Of a stretch of 64,000 nucleotides of DNA, positions 42,437 through 51,365 are shown piece by piece. Numbering within the stretch: position 1 is the stretch's first letter; each line of letters starts with the position of its first letter. The stretch comes from Alteromonadaceae bacterium. Its GTDB lineage: Bacteria > Pseudomonadota > Gammaproteobacteria > Enterobacterales > Alteromonadaceae. The DNA is taken from the NCBI GenBank assembly GCA_014872785.1, contig WKFJ01000043.1, positions 1 through 64,000 of the forward strand, written 5' to 3'. Made by a program: the position numbers and the translations under genes. Below the pieces are notes generated by a model. The model saw nothing but the letters and a program-made list of their open reading frames with translations, searched no databases and had not been told where the DNA came from.

Positions 42437-42775
42437 TTATAGACACTTTGCAGGTTTCGGAAGACCTGCTATTTTGGTCGCTTGTTTGGCTGCACCTTTG
42501 GGGAAGAGGCGGTGTAGGTAACGGCTGTTACCCTTGTCTGCGCCCAATTTAGTCGCCATTGCTTTTACTAACGCGCGAATTGCTGGGCTGGTATTAAATT
42601 CCAAATAAAACTCACGTACAAAATTTATCACTTCCCAATGTCCATCAGTGAGTTCAATGTTTTCACTTGCGGCGAGCAGAGGTGCCATTGCTGGCTGCCA
42701 ATCATCTACATTTAGTAAATAACCGAGTTTGTCGGTTTCGACCTTTTGGCCATCAAACTCAATAAAGAATTCCAT
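42437..42775 (-). CDS. tusE: sulfur relay protein TusE (DsrC family)
   Basis: TusE accepts sulfur from TusBCD and passes it to MnmA for 2-thiolation of tRNA wobble uridines. The 112-residue protein has the DsrC signatures [19 protein letters not shown] and [13 protein letters not shown], and the essential penultimate cysteine in the tail PKPAKCL. The ATG at 42775 fits the family N terminus; a TTG at 42793 overlapping tusB is an alternative. It is the last gene of tusDCBE. Confidence 0.95.
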   Translation of the reverse strand: MEFFIEFDGQKVETDKLGYLLNVDDWQPAMAPLLAASENIELTDGHWEVINFVREFYLEFNTSPAIRALVKAMATKLGADKGNSRYLHRLFPKGAAKQATKIAGLPKPAKCL

Positions 42776-42783
42776 TGTGGTGT

Positions 42784-43068
42784 TTATTTCCAAGTAATGA
42801 CTTTTTCGCAGTTAAGTGTGTGGTTCACCAAATCCGCGTATTGAATTGCTGTAATTGGCGTATCCGTTGTTGATGAGCCAATGTTGATACCACGAGCAAT
42901 CGCATCATCGCTCAGTATCAATAATTCTTTGCATGCTAAGGTGCTAAGCGCAGTGGCATTGACAGAGGCATAACAGCCGTCAGCGATAAAAATAATGATG
43001 TCATTAGCGTTTATCGAAGTGGCTAATCGTTGATTCAGCGACGAGGTAGTGACTAGATGGCAGTTCAT
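42784..43068 (-). CDS. tusB: sulfur relay protein TusB (DsrH family)
   Basis: This 94-residue DsrH-type subunit belongs to the TusBCD heterohexamer. It shows the family layout: a short N-terminal strand, [11 protein letters not shown] in the middle, and a C-terminal tryptophan (CEKVITWK). Its start overlaps the tusC stop by one base. The weak conservation is normal for TusB; the assignment rests mainly on position and length. Confidence 0.88.
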   Translation of the reverse strand: MNCHLVTTSSLNQRLATSINANDIIIFIADGCYASVNATALSTLACKELLILSDDAIARGINIGSSTTDTPITAIQYADLVNHTLNCEKVITWK

Positions 43069-43424
43069 TAAAAACTCACCACATAGTCTTGAGCCAATAA
43101 TCTTTGTTGAAATGTCTCGCTATCCAACACTTCCGTATCATCAATTAAGCGTTCTGCCGTAATACCTCTTTGTGCTAATGAGTCAGCGTCTACAACAATA
43201 CTGTCTATCTCATAAAAGCTCAGTGCGCCGAACGTTTTGCTGAAATTCTTGTGCCCAATAGACTCTGGTTGCTGGTCTTTTACTAATTGCCATACACCGT
43301 CATCACATACGAACAACTGAACCGGAATCTCAAAATTGCCCAGTAACATGCTCATATCCAGTGCTTCAATGCCTTCAAAACCTGAATATGGCGTGCTTGT
43401 TTGTAAAATGCTAAACGACTTCAT
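43068..43424 (-). CDS. tusC: sulfur relay protein TusC (DsrF family)
   Basis: This 118-residue DsrE/F-fold subunit of the TusBCD complex has the opening FSILQTSTPYSGFEGIEALDMSMLLG and ends AQDYVVSF, both typical of TusC. It begins 2 bp after tusD and overlaps tusB by one base, so the operon is tightly coupled. Confidence 0.92.
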   Translation of the reverse strand: MKSFSILQTSTPYSGFEGIEALDMSMLLGNFEIPVQLFVCDDGVWQLVKDQQPESIGHKNFSKTFGALSFYEIDSIVVDADSLAQRGITAERLIDDTEVLDSETFQQRLLAQDYVVSF

Positions 43425-43426
43425 AT

Positions 43427-43804
43427 TTAGAACTGCACCATTTTATCTGCTGACTGGCTTAAGGTTGCAAATTCTGTCAATCCCGCGGCAATAAAAGGTG
43501 CTTGCAAGTTAAAACCCTGTTCATGTGCTTCTTCTTCTGGAAGCAGACCACGACGACTTGCCGCAGTATTACACACTAATAACTGTAGATTCTGCTCATG
43601 TTCTAGTTTCATGTATTCGCGGGTAATGTTCATTTCGTCAGAAAGAGGTGACGTGTACTGATTACAGTCATGTATCGCGTTGCCATAAAAAAACACATCT
43701 ACTTTATGTCCCGCCAATAAAGCCGCTTTAATATATTTTAAAGCGCTCGAGGCATTTGCATTGTTGCTGACACTTGAGGTGATGAGAACGAGGATAGATT
43801 TCAT
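43427..43804 (-). CDS. tusD: sulfur relay protein TusD (DsrE family)
   Basis: This 125-residue subunit carries the active cysteine of TusBCD, here in LQLLVCNTAASRRGL near residue 79, which receives sulfur from TusA. The C-terminal GLTEFATLSQSADKMVQF is the DsrE-family end. It is the first gene of tusDCBE, and the yccA terminator lies just upstream. Confidence 0.94.
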   Translation of the reverse strand: MKSILVLITSSVSNNANASSALKYIKAALLAGHKVDVFFYGNAIHDCNQYTSPLSDEMNITREYMKLEHEQNLQLLVCNTAASRRGLLPEEEAHEQGFNLQAPFIAAGLTEFATLSQSADKMVQF

Positions 43805-43830
43805 AGAGATAGTTTATGCGTTTCCACATA

Positions 43831-43862
43831 AAAAAACACCCCGATAATCGGGGTGTTTTTTG
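43831..43862 (-). terminator. intrinsic terminator of yccA
   Basis: A 14-bp stem (43831-43844 with 43848-43861) centred on CACCCCGA/TCGGGGTG with a TAA loop has T residues on the minus-strand side. It lies between yccA and tusD. Confidence 0.85.
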
Positions 43863-43876
43863 TAAAAGGTAACGTC

Positions 43877-44539
43877 TTAGTCGTCGCCCATTACACCTAG
43901 CAAGTGCAACAGGTGAACGACGATGTTGTATATGTTCAGGTACAAAGACACTGTAGCGCGAATGTAGTTGGTTTCGCCGCCGTGAATGATACGGCTAGTG
44001 TCGAACAAAATAAGACCTGACATAATGAAGATAATCGCTGCGCTGACTGCTAGTGACAGAGCAGGAATACCCATAAAGATGTTAGCGATAGACGCGATAA
44101 CAGCAACAATCAGACCGATAAATAAGAAGCCACCAAGGAAAGAAAAGTCTTTCTTAGTAGTAAGTACGTAAGCTGATAGTGAGAAGAAAATCAACGCAGT
44201 ACCGCCTAAGGCTTGCATTATTAGATCTGGGCCGCCAGGGATTGAGGCGTACATACTTAGCATTGGGCCAAGCGAGCCACCCATCAGGCCTGTGAAAACG
44301 AATATCCATGCCAAACCAGATGCTGTTTCAGCCTTCTTGTTCAGTACGAACAATGTGATGAATGCACCAATGGTCATGAACAATGCAGTCATTGATGAAA
44401 TACCCATCGCCATTGTAATGCCGGCGCACAGTGCACTGAACATCAAAGTAAGGCCCAATAGCATATAGGTATTTCGCAAGACCTTATTGGTCTCTAGTAC
44501 CGAAGTACTCGAAGCGGAATACACAGTTCTTTCTTGCAT
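43877..44539 (-). CDS. yccA: Bax inhibitor-1/YccA family membrane protein
   Basis: YccA-type proteins are seven-span inner-membrane proteins that modulate FtsH proteolysis in E. coli. The 220-residue reading begins MQERTVYSASSTSVLETNKVLRNTY and has six to seven hydrophobic spans. The GFLFIGLIVAVIASIANIF segment and the terminal YLNIYNIVVHLLHLLGVMGDD are family hallmarks. The ATG at 44539 has GGAG eight bp upstream; a longer reading from 44629 lacks support. The yccA-tus neighbourhood is conserved with E. coli. Confidence 0.93.
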   Translation of the reverse strand: MQERTVYSASSTSVLETNKVLRNTYMLLGLTLMFSALCAGITMAMGISSMTALFMTIGAFITLFVLNKKAETASGLAWIFVFTGLMGGSLGPMLSMYASIPGGPDLIMQALGGTALIFFSLSAYVLTTKKDFSFLGGFLFIGLIVAVIASIANIFMGIPALSLAVSAAIIFIMSGLILFDTSRIIHGGETNYIRATVSLYLNIYNIVVHLLHLLGVMGDD

Positions 44540-44729
44540 GATAAAACTCCGTGGTTTGTACAAGTTATAAAATTTCTCTAGGGTATTTGTATGGTTTTTG
44601 ACGACTTTTTTCAACAACAATCGACACAATTTTAGTAAAAACTTGTGTATCAGAACAATTTGTAATCTGTTTGCACGCCAATAACCACAAGGCGTGTAGG
44701 GTTAAGGGGGCAAGCTTAACTACGAACGA

Positions 44730-45497
44730 CTAATTGCCTGTTGTCGATTCAGAAGGTTCGTCAGTTGACTCGTCAGCTGCATCAATATCAACTGGGTCTT
44801 GGCGATTTAAATCCTTGTCGTTTTCTTCTTGTATTTTTACGTCCGTCTCAGTTTGTTCAGCATTTTTACCCGTTTCTGATGGCTCGATGATTGGGCGCAT
44901 AACAGTCACTTCTTCTACATTGAATATTTCTGCTTTGTCTTTTTCTGGGATGTAAGCAAATACAAAATTGAAGCTCGTGCCTAAAAGGTAAGCGTCGTAG
45001 CGTTTATCTTGAGCGATTATCTCGAAATTGACGGTTTTTTCTGTTGTGATCTTTTTGGCTTGGTGGTCAGCGGCCAAAAACACGAAGCCCATTAAATAGG
45101 GTATCAAACAAAACAACATCATGGATATTACGACATTGGCGCTTTTGGGTGTGTATATAAGCGGCATTATGATGCGTTTCAGCAATTTACTTTCCATTTG
45201 CCTGACGCGCGGTTGAACGTTATAACTCCACTTTGACGCAAAATCGACAAACACCATCAACCCAAGACCTAACACCAGCATTAATAGTGCTCGTGGCTCT
45301 CGGTAACCAACCGCGGCTAAATCAGTGATTTCGATAAAATAAAGAACAGGTATCTCAAAATGGCTATAGAATTTTGCGAGGTAAAAGAGCCCCATTAAAC
45401 TCAGCAAAACATAGCTTGTAGTTAATACCAACGCGGGGTGTTTCTGAAAAAACGCGATTAAGCGAAGTGATTGTAATTCCCCTTGGTACTTTTGCAT
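44730..45497 (-). CDS. membrane protein of unknown function with acidic C-terminal tail
   Basis: I do not recognise this 255-residue protein. It has three probable membrane spans (about residues 18-38, 63-85 and 118-142). A soluble domain of about 60 residues follows, with FEIIAQDKRYDAYLLGTSFNFVFAYIPEKD split by polar turns. The last 50 residues are disordered and rich in Glu, Asp, Ser and Thr. It lies 32 bp downstream of an orphan solute-binding gene on the same strand, so the two may be cotranscribed. Confidence 0.65.
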   Translation of the reverse strand: MQKYQGELQSLRLIAFFQKHPALVLTTSYVLLSLMGLFYLAKFYSHFEIPVLYFIEITDLAAVGYREPRALLMLVLGLGLMVFVDFASKWSYNVQPRVRQMESKLLKRIIMPLIYTPKSANVVISMMLFCLIPYLMGFVFLAADHQAKKITTEKTVNFEIIAQDKRYDAYLLGTSFNFVFAYIPEKDKAEIFNVEEVTVMRPIIEPSETGKNAEQTETDVKIQEENDKDLNRQDPVDIDAADESTDEPSESTTGN

Positions 45498-45529
45498 TTT
45501 ATAAGCTCTCCATTACCTGTGGAGGTAAT

Positions 45530-46192
45530 TTAATCTTTTTTTAGTACGCGGAGTAAAGCTTTTTCTATTTGAGGGACGAGATGAGCATGTCGCTGGTGAA
45601 CGTGATGGTAGCCTTCGGTTGTACCGATTACATGTGTATTATGAGGTGCATTAATTTGCTGGAATTTGCCTCCATGCACAATTTCAGCAACATAATAATT
45701 AATACGCCCAGACTCAAATAGCTGCGTCATGGTTTGCTCGGATTCTAAATTACCAACCTGAGCCTGAACATCTATGCCAAAAACGGCGTTTAATACAGTA
45801 AGGGTACCTAAATCCGCATATATGGTAGCCAACGGATCATTGAGTATATCTCCGCTGCACGGTAAATCTTGTGCGCAAAAAATGACTAAGTCAGCCTCGA
45901 CCAGTGGAACTGGTACCTTAACCACACTGTTGTAGGTTTCATTGAGGTTCTTACGAGCCACGAAATCTGCATCAAGTTCTCCGTTGTTTAACATGAGTAG
46001 CCGCTGTTCGGAGGGGAGCTTTACAAACTCAGTCTCAATACCCAGTTGTGTGTAAGTTTCGCGAATGATGCCAATAAAAATAAACGCAGCAGGATGCTCA
46101 TAATAACTGACTTTAAAGGTGTCGTTAGCATCCACTTTAGGCGAGCTCAGAACAGCTAAAAACAAGCACGGTAGTATCCCTAGTAAACGCAA
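45530..46192 (-). CDS. small periplasmic solute-binding-like protein, orphan
   Basis: This 220-residue exported protein has a signal peptide ending near residue 22 (LPCLFLAVLSSPKVDA). Its short PBP2-like fold shows RETYTQLGIETEFVKLPSEQRLLMLNNGELDADFVAR in two adjoining segments, a strong sign of the solute-binding family. It is shorter than usual and its first lobe begins abruptly. No transporter genes adjoin it. It lies between membrane protein A and the unknown three-span protein, all on the minus strand. The ligand is unknown. Confidence 0.75.
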   Translation of the reverse strand: MRLLGILPCLFLAVLSSPKVDANDTFKVSYYEHPAAFIFIGIIRETYTQLGIETEFVKLPSEQRLLMLNNGELDADFVARKNLNETYNSVVKVPVPLVEADLVIFCAQDLPCSGDILNDPLATIYADLGTLTVLNAVFGIDVQAQVGNLESEQTMTQLFESGRINYYVAEIVHGGKFQQINAPHNTHVIGTTEGYHHVHQRHAHLVPQIEKALLRVLKKD

Positions 46193-46315
46193 GTATCTAT
46201 CCTTAATCAGTGTTGGAAAACAAAAATCTATTATGCCTGTGAGCTATGGCTTAACACAGCCGATCAGTTGTTTATTGCAAATGAGGTTAAGCAACATGCG
46301 TAGCGGCGATTATGT

Positions 46316-46924
46316 TCAAGCTTGTACAATGCGCTCGGTTCGCATCATGTGATGCGCCGTGGCCATAATGGCAATAAATTCAAATGTGTTAAGCACTCGT
46401 TTCACCGGGGACGATAGATCATAGAAAAACAATAGCTCGGGAGTTGACCAAGCCGGTGGTAATCCTATGTGATCTGTGTGTCTAAAAAAGTGCTCAACAA
46501 AACACAATACAGTGATGAGTAAATAACATTTATAAATTAGGCCTAGTGTGTAGTCAGCGTTGGTGTAGACGTATTTGTGCGGCGTGACTTGGCCGGTTTT
46601 ATGATATTCGCGCCATGCGAGTAATCTATTGCGATTGTAAATTAAGTACAGCGCGGTGAGATCTAGCAACATTATCATGGGGTAACCTATGTAGGCATTT
46701 CGCATATCTAATGTCGACCACAAGATAATTTCCCAACAGCGCAGGGTGATCAGTATAAAAATAAGACTCGTTATATTAGATTCATTGCGATTAAGCGCAT
46801 ACGCGAGAAGCCCACATCCCACAAAAATGAGATCCAGTACACGGGAGTCCACTGCTTTAGACAACGTAATCAACGCTGCTAAGCTCAACAAACCATAAAC
46901 GAGGAATGTTTTAAACTGAGTCAT
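46316..46924 (-). CDS. polytopic membrane protein A of unknown family (paralogue of 53.2 kb gene)
   Basis: I do not recognise the family. The 202-residue protein has about five hydrophobic spans. Its clearest conserved block, shared with the gene at 53245-53856, is TPHKYVYTNADYTLGLIYKC near residues 113-132. Other shared parts are RVLDLIFVGCG near residue 28, the H-x-GLPPAWSTPELL region and the RTERIVQA end. The two copies agree along the full length, so they are paralogues. It sits 123 bp upstream of an orphan solute-binding gene on the same strand. The pattern of conserved polar residues between spans suggests a specific function rather than a simple anchor. Confidence 0.7.
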   Translation of the reverse strand: MTQFKTFLVYGLLSLAALITLSKAVDSRVLDLIFVGCGLLAYALNRNESNITSLIFILITLRCWEIILWSTLDMRNAYIGYPMIMLLDLTALYLIYNRNRLLAWREYHKTGQVTPHKYVYTNADYTLGLIYKCYLLITVLCFVEHFFRHTDHIGLPPAWSTPELLFFYDLSSPVKRVLNTFEFIAIMATAHHMMRTERIVQA

Positions 46925-47391
46925 TGCGTAATCAAATTGAGTAATAGGGTACGTTTGTCAATCTATATCAAGGAAGGGGTAAAACTTTCCACAAATACAA
47001 AAAATTACAATTAAATCAGATAGATAAAGTTGCAATGTGGAGGGTTTAACTCCACAAATGGGAGCTTAAAACAAATTTAATGAACGCTTTCACGTATGCA
47101 GCCGTAGGTCAGACTGTTAGTAAAATTGTCACAATACTATCGTAAATTAAATTCGACCTAGTCCGTGTTATCTAGCTTGTAAGAAATGAAGCCTTTAAAT
47201 ACAAGGCATGTAGAGTGATTTTAAAACTAAAATACTTGTGCTAATCTTTGCTCGAAATACGCGAAACAACAAGAGCGATTACCCAGACATAAACAATTTA
47301 TGCGGAGTAATTGGCCTATGACTAAGTGGCGATAGATCACAGAACACCTATGTATTGGACACGCGGTATTAAACAGCTCGTAATTTTTGCA
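46925..47391. other. 467-bp gene-free divergent intergenic region
   Basis: This lies between the divergent membrane protein A and a solute-binding gene. It holds a perfect 7-bp-arm hairpin (TGTGGAG at 47036-47042, CTCCACA at 47050-47056) without a T tract. No credible gene is present; the rest is AT-rich and presumably carries promoters for both sides. Starts of the right-hand gene upstream of 47392 are possible (ATG at 47350). Confidence 0.5.
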
Positions 47392-48201
47392 ATGCAAAAG
47401 ATTCCAAGCTTTTGCAGGGCTCGTATTCAACTCACTATTGCGATTAGTGCGGCGCTTCTGTGTGCCCCTGTTTCTGCCCAAGACAAAACAATAGTTAATT
47501 TTTGTATTCCCAACTCTACTGTTTACCCTTTTTTCTTAAATGACCAAGCGCTTAATGGCATTAATCACGATGTGGTGACAGCTGCGTTTGAACAACCCAG
47601 TCTTGTAAATTTCGAACTTCGCTTCGTCAAACGGCCCTGGAAGCGATGTAATATGGAATTGAAATCCGGCGGCATCGACATGATTGTCGGCGGTTATGAA
47701 AAAAGCCGTGATGATGTGGGGGTTTATCCAAACGAGCTAGGTTTTGATAACTCGGATATGGTGTTCTCCACTGCTGATGTGTGTTTTGTGACTATGCCGG
47801 GTGAGCAAAAACAAAAAACACTGGCGGGAATGCAAGGTGAGGGTGACTTTAACGTTGGCGTTGTCGCCGGTTTCTCCCAAGACCACAAGCCAGATATCTC
47901 ACCCAATTGGGTGGTTATTTATAACCATTTAGAAAAGTACCGCTTACTTGAAAAAGGGCGAGTTGATGCAATCGCTCAGGTATGCTCAATGGACAAGCAG
48001 CCTATTGCCACAAAAGCAGAAACCAGTGGTTTCCAAAACTTTGAAACCCTGCAACCTCCATATTTATCAAACCCCGCTTACATCATTTACAGTGAATCTT
48101 TTGTTAAGCGTCATGCTGATGATGCCAAACTCATATTGCAAGAAGTTCAAAAAGTTAATAAATCGGCAATATACAACAAATACCGCTCAGTCTCTGAGTG
48201 A
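47392..48201 (+). CDS. periplasmic solute-binding protein, PBP2 family, orphan
   Basis: This 269-residue protein has a signal peptide (MQKIPSFCRARIQLTIAIS onward, cleavage after SAQ near residue 31). A PBP2-like fold follows with NGINHDVVTAAFE, a KRPWKRCNMELKSGGIDMIVGGYEK substrate-lobe run in two parts, and a C-terminal helix. The family is the extracellular solute-binding type, but no permease or ATPase is nearby. The ATG at 47392 gives a normal signal peptide but has no clear ribosome site; 47350 is an alternative. The ligand is unknown. Confidence 0.78.
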   Translation: MQKIPSFCRARIQLTIAISAALLCAPVSAQDKTIVNFCIPNSTVYPFFLNDQALNGINHDVVTAAFEQPSLVNFELRFVKRPWKRCNMELKSGGIDMIVGGYEKSRDDVGVYPNELGFDNSDMVFSTADVCFVTMPGEQKQKTLAGMQGEGDFNVGVVAGFSQDHKPDISPNWVVIYNHLEKYRLLEKGRVDAIAQVCSMDKQPIATKAETSGFQNFETLQPPYLSNPAYIIYSESFVKRHADDAKLILQEVQKVNKSAIYNKYRSVSE

Positions 48202-48377
48202 CGCAGCCGTTTTAAAATTCCTCAACTCGTTCTAAGTTTTCACAAAATCGAATAAAGGTTAACTATCTCGTTATTTGATATTGGGTTAATACTGTATTGC
48301 TAAAGCAGTACATATTTACGCAAATGCATTTAGGTTGCTAAATGCCCACATCATCTTAAAACGGGGAACGTTAGATA

Positions 48378-49649
48378 ATGAAATTAGAATCGATTGCACT
48401 ACACCACGGTTATGAATCTGAAGCGACGACCAAAGCGGCTGCTGTACCCATTTATCAAACCACCTCTTATACCTTTGACAATACGCAGCACGGCGCAGAT
48501 TTATTCGACTTAAAAGTCCCTGGTAATATCTATACACGTATTATGAACCCAACAACCGATGTATTAGAGCAGCGAGTTGCCGCAATGGAAGGTGGTATCG
48601 CCGGGTTGGCACTGGCATCTGGCATGGCAGCGATTACCTACGCAATTCAATGTTTATGTGATGTCGGCTCAAATATTGTTAGTACCAGTCAGCTATATGG
48701 TGGCACCTATAATCTGTTTGCTCATACCTTCCCGCGCCAGGGAATAGAAGTGAAAATGGTGTCCTATGATGACTATGAGGGCTTTGAGAAGGCGATTGAC
48801 GCCAATACCAAAGCCATTTTTTGTGAGTCGATTGGTAATCCGGCGGGCAACGTAGTGGACATCGCTGCGCTTGCTGCCATCGGTAAGAAACACGGTGTAC
48901 CTGTAATTGTAGACAATACCGTAGCAACGCCTTATTTGTGCCGTCCAATAGCACTTGGCGCCGATATCGTCATTCACTCGTTAACTAAATACATTGGCGG
49001 CCATGGTACGGCAGTTGGCGGTATCATTGTCGATTCGGGTAAGTTTGATTGGGCGGGAAATAAAGAGCGCTTTCCTATGCTAAATGAACCAGATCCTTCT
49101 TATCACGGGGTGGTGTATACCGAAGCGCTTGGCCCTGCGGCATTTATCGGTCGCTGCCGAGTGGTGCCGCTGCGAAATACCGGTTCAGCAATATCGCCAC
49201 ACAATGCGTTTTTAATCTTACAAGGCCTAGAAACACTCGGGTTAAGAATAGAGCGACATTGTGAAAATGCCGAAAAGCTGGCGGCATTTTTAAGTGAGCA
49301 CCCAAAAGTAAGTTGGGTGAACTACGCTGCACAGCCAGATAGTAAATATTTTGATAACTGTGCCAAAACAACCGGAGGTAAGGCTTCTGGTATTTTAAGC
49401 TTCGGCATCAAAGGTGGTGCTGAAGCCGGCGCCAGCTTTATTGACGCTTTGGGCATGATATTGCGATTGGTTAACATTGGTGACGCCAAATCATTGGCTT
49501 GTCATCCCGCGTCTACAACACATCGCCAGTTGAATGAGGAAGAACTCGCTTCTGCTGGGGTAAGTGCAGATTTGGTGCGCATTTCAGTTGGCATCGAAAA
49601 CATTGATGACATCATTGCTGATGTCTCACAAGCACTAGATAAGGTGTAG
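48378..49649 (+). CDS. metY: O-acetylhomoserine sulfhydrylase / aminocarboxypropyltransferase
   Basis: This PLP enzyme makes homocysteine from O-acetylhomoserine and sulfide in methionine synthesis. The 423-residue protein belongs to the Cys/Met-metabolism PLP family: TTSYTFDNTQHGADLF near residue 30, YTRIMNPTTDVLEQR, and the cofactor lysine in HSLTKYIGGHGTAVGG near residue 205. The length and NTG-S-A-ISPHNAFLILQGLETL segment favour MetY over MetB/MetC or methionine gamma-lyase. It stands alone. Confidence 0.92.
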   Translation: MKLESIALHHGYESEATTKAAAVPIYQTTSYTFDNTQHGADLFDLKVPGNIYTRIMNPTTDVLEQRVAAMEGGIAGLALASGMAAITYAIQCLCDVGSNIVSTSQLYGGTYNLFAHTFPRQGIEVKMVSYDDYEGFEKAIDANTKAIFCESIGNPAGNVVDIAALAAIGKKHGVPVIVDNTVATPYLCRPIALGADIVIHSLTKYIGGHGTAVGGIIVDSGKFDWAGNKERFPMLNEPDPSYHGVVYTEALGPAAFIGRCRVVPLRNTGSAISPHNAFLILQGLETLGLRIERHCENAEKLAAFLSEHPKVSWVNYAAQPDSKYFDNCAKTTGGKASGILSFGIKGGAEAGASFIDALGMILRLVNIGDAKSLACHPASTTHRQLNEEELASAGVSADLVRISVGIENIDDIIADVSQALDKV

Positions 49650-49665
49650 CACTTCAATTAACGAC

Positions 49666-49694
49666 GAAGGAGTAGGTGCTATGTCTACTCCTTC
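49666..49694. terminator. hairpin between convergent metY and hydrolase gene
   Basis: A perfect 10-bp stem (GAAGGAGTAG at 49666-49675, CTACTCCTTC at 49685-49694) with a 9-nt loop sits between the convergent genes. It lacks a T tract, so it may be Rho-assisted or a barrier to read-through. Confidence 0.5.
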
Positions 49695-49711
49695 TAAAAC
49701 GTTCTACGCCT

Positions 49712-50779
49712 TCATAACTCAAGGGCGTTTAACCAATCGCTTGCTGTTTCCAAAAAGCCGTCACAGCGTTTGTATGGCTTAGTACCTTCTGCAAACTCGT
49801 AGTATCCGCCAGTGGTGGCCTCAAAAATACTGTGATTGCACTGCTTAAACGAAGCCACGGTTAATAATGACGGTTCGATAGTCTGTTGATAAAGGCTTCT
49901 GGTTTGACGCCAATCTACATTCATGTCCAGCTCACCAAAGAGCGCCAGCACGGGAATATCCAGTTCGCGAAGGAGCGAATCTAAATTCTCAACATGCACT
50001 TGCAACCCAGTTTCTGAATCGAACACTTTGTCACTGAGCGAGTAACGCAAAAAGTAATAACTAAAAAAGCCAAAACCGCCATTAGTAAACTTTAACCAAA
50101 ATTCGTTTTCAGCAAGGTTTTTCGTAGCAGCTTTATAGTCCCAATATGAGCCACCCTGATGCGCAATCAACATGCCTTGTTGCCATTCTTTGGCAATTAA
50201 CTGCGCTTTTTTCTTGCTAAGCCCATCAATAACGAGGTTCTTCTCTAACAAATAACGAAAGTTTTCTTTGTCATCCACACCGCTTATCGATACCCAGAAG
50301 GCGATATCTGACTGCTTTTTAATAATAAGAGGGTTTATCCAACCGGCTCTGCTACCGCCCCACAAGCCAATAGTGTGTGCGCCAAGTATATTTTGCTTTC
50401 TGAGCATTTTAATTGCTGCTATGGCTTCGTCAGCGCTATTTTCGACCGGCTGGTTGATGTCGAATGAGCCCGTACTGTCGCCACATCCCATTTTGTCCCA
50501 CATATAAGTCGCAAACCCTGCGTCAACAATGGTGGCTCGCATATCAGCGTACCAGTTGTACTCGACGGCATTAGTTTCACCGTAACCATGAATAATAAGA
50601 ACAATGCCTTTTACCTCATCGTTTTTAGGCAAGTTCAACACTCCATTTAAGGTTTCACCTTCGAATTCGAATTCCACTATTTTGCCTGTACCCAATGCTA
50701 AAACGGATGGTGTGAAGAATAAGAAACTTGAAAAAGCAATTAAGCTAACGGCGAATTGTATTAACGGATTCAGTTTCAT
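49712..50779 (-). CDS. exported alpha/beta hydrolase
   Basis: This 355-residue alpha/beta-fold hydrolase has a signal peptide of about 28 residues. The oxyanion strand is VLIIHGYGETN near residue 66. The nucleophile elbow GGSRAG (in LWGGSRAGW near residue 145) departs slightly from GxSxG only in its context. The acid is in LFGELDMNVD and the histidine in KQCNHSIFE. It resembles periplasmic esterase/peptidase-type hydrolases; the substrate is not evident. It is convergent with metY. Confidence 0.8.
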   Translation of the reverse strand: MKLNPLIQFAVSLIAFSSFLFFTPSVLALGTGKIVEFEFEGETLNGVLNLPKNDEVKGIVLIIHGYGETNAVEYNWYADMRATIVDAGFATYMWDKMGCGDSTGSFDINQPVENSADEAIAAIKMLRKQNILGAHTIGLWGGSRAGWINPLIIKKQSDIAFWVSISGVDDKENFRYLLEKNLVIDGLSKKKAQLIAKEWQQGMLIAHQGGSYWDYKAATKNLAENEFWLKFTNGGFGFFSYYFLRYSLSDKVFDSETGLQVHVENLDSLLRELDIPVLALFGELDMNVDWRQTRSLYQQTIEPSLLTVASFKQCNHSIFEATTGGYYEFAEGTKPYKRCDGFLETASDWLNALEL

Positions 50780-50952
50780 GGCGACCCAGAGACCCTTGTA
50801 GGCGTAGCTAAAGTGAATAATTAACAGTGAGTCGCTTACAAAACCGCAAAGGTTTATAGAGCGGTTATAAAGTTGTTTTGACTGATTTTAACAACGTTCG
50901 TGATAGGCGGTATTGGTCATTAATGTTAGAAGCGGATAAAAGGGATTGTTTA

Positions 50953-51047
50953 CCCTGCGAGCCGCACTGACTTGCGTTCAAATTCATTCCCGATGAATTT
51001 GTCGAACAAGGGGTTCTCACCATGTCCTCTCGATCAGCATATACAAA
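50953..51047. repeat. tRNA-proximal 95-bp repeat, copy 1
   Basis: Copy 1 of an imperfect direct repeat, about 85 percent identical to copy 2 at 51131. It contains an inner inverted repeat AAATTCAT/ATGAATTT around TCCCG (near 50980-51000). It lies downstream of tRNA-Ser in the direction of transcription. The gene-free stretch 50780-51259 holds both copies and nothing else recognisable. Confidence 0.8.
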
Positions 51048-51130
51048 GTTACCCACACTAGGCTAGGTAGAGAAGGGGGTAACTATGGATTCCAAATAGA
51101 GAGGGATCACAAAATACATCCTGTATTTTG

Positions 51131-51226
51131 CCCTGCGGGCCGCACTGGCGTGCGTTCAAATTCATTCCCGATGAATTTGTCGAACCATGGGGTTCTCATC
51201 AAATCCGCTCGATCAGCATATACAAA
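51131..51226. repeat. tRNA-proximal 95-bp repeat, copy 2
   Basis: Copy 2 of the direct repeat, starting 178 bp after copy 1 and ending at the tRNA-Ser terminator. The two share the inner AAATTCAT/ATGAATTT hairpin and the TCGATCAGCATATACAAA end. Confidence 0.8.
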
Positions 51227-51254
51227 AAGCCCGTCACAAGGACGGGCTTTTTTT
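51224..51254 (-). terminator. terminator downstream of tRNA-Ser
   Basis: AAAAAGCCCGTC (51224-51235) pairs with GACGGGCTTTTT (51241-51252) around a 5-nt loop. T residues on both strands make it usable in either direction; on the minus strand it ends the tRNA-Ser transcript. Confidence 0.82.
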
Positions 51255-51259
51255 GAATA

Positions 51260-51351
51260 TGGCGGAGAGAGAGGGATTCGAACCCCCGGTAGGTTTAACC
51301 CTACGCCTGATTTCAAGTCAGGTGCATTCAACCGAGCTCTGCCATCTCTCC
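51260..51351 (-). tRNA. serT: tRNA-Ser (anticodon TGA)
   Basis: The 92-nt cloverleaf on the minus strand has acceptor GGAGAGA/TCTCTCC with encoded CCA. The anticodon stem CCTGA/TCAGG holds the loop CTTGAAA, giving anticodon TGA for UCN codons. A long variable arm (GTAGGGTTAAACCTAC) marks it as a class II serine tRNA. The T loop is GTTCGAATC. Confidence 0.97.
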
Positions 51352-51365
51352 AAATTGTGGAGCGC

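Noticed and set aside
47227..47481. 84-codon minus-strand frame over the start of the 47.4 kb binding-protein gene
   Set aside because: Antisense to a signal peptide with typical family features; composition looks like a shadow.
49666..49694. Operator for metY
   Set aside because: The hairpin lies after the metY stop, between convergent genes, which fits a termination role better.
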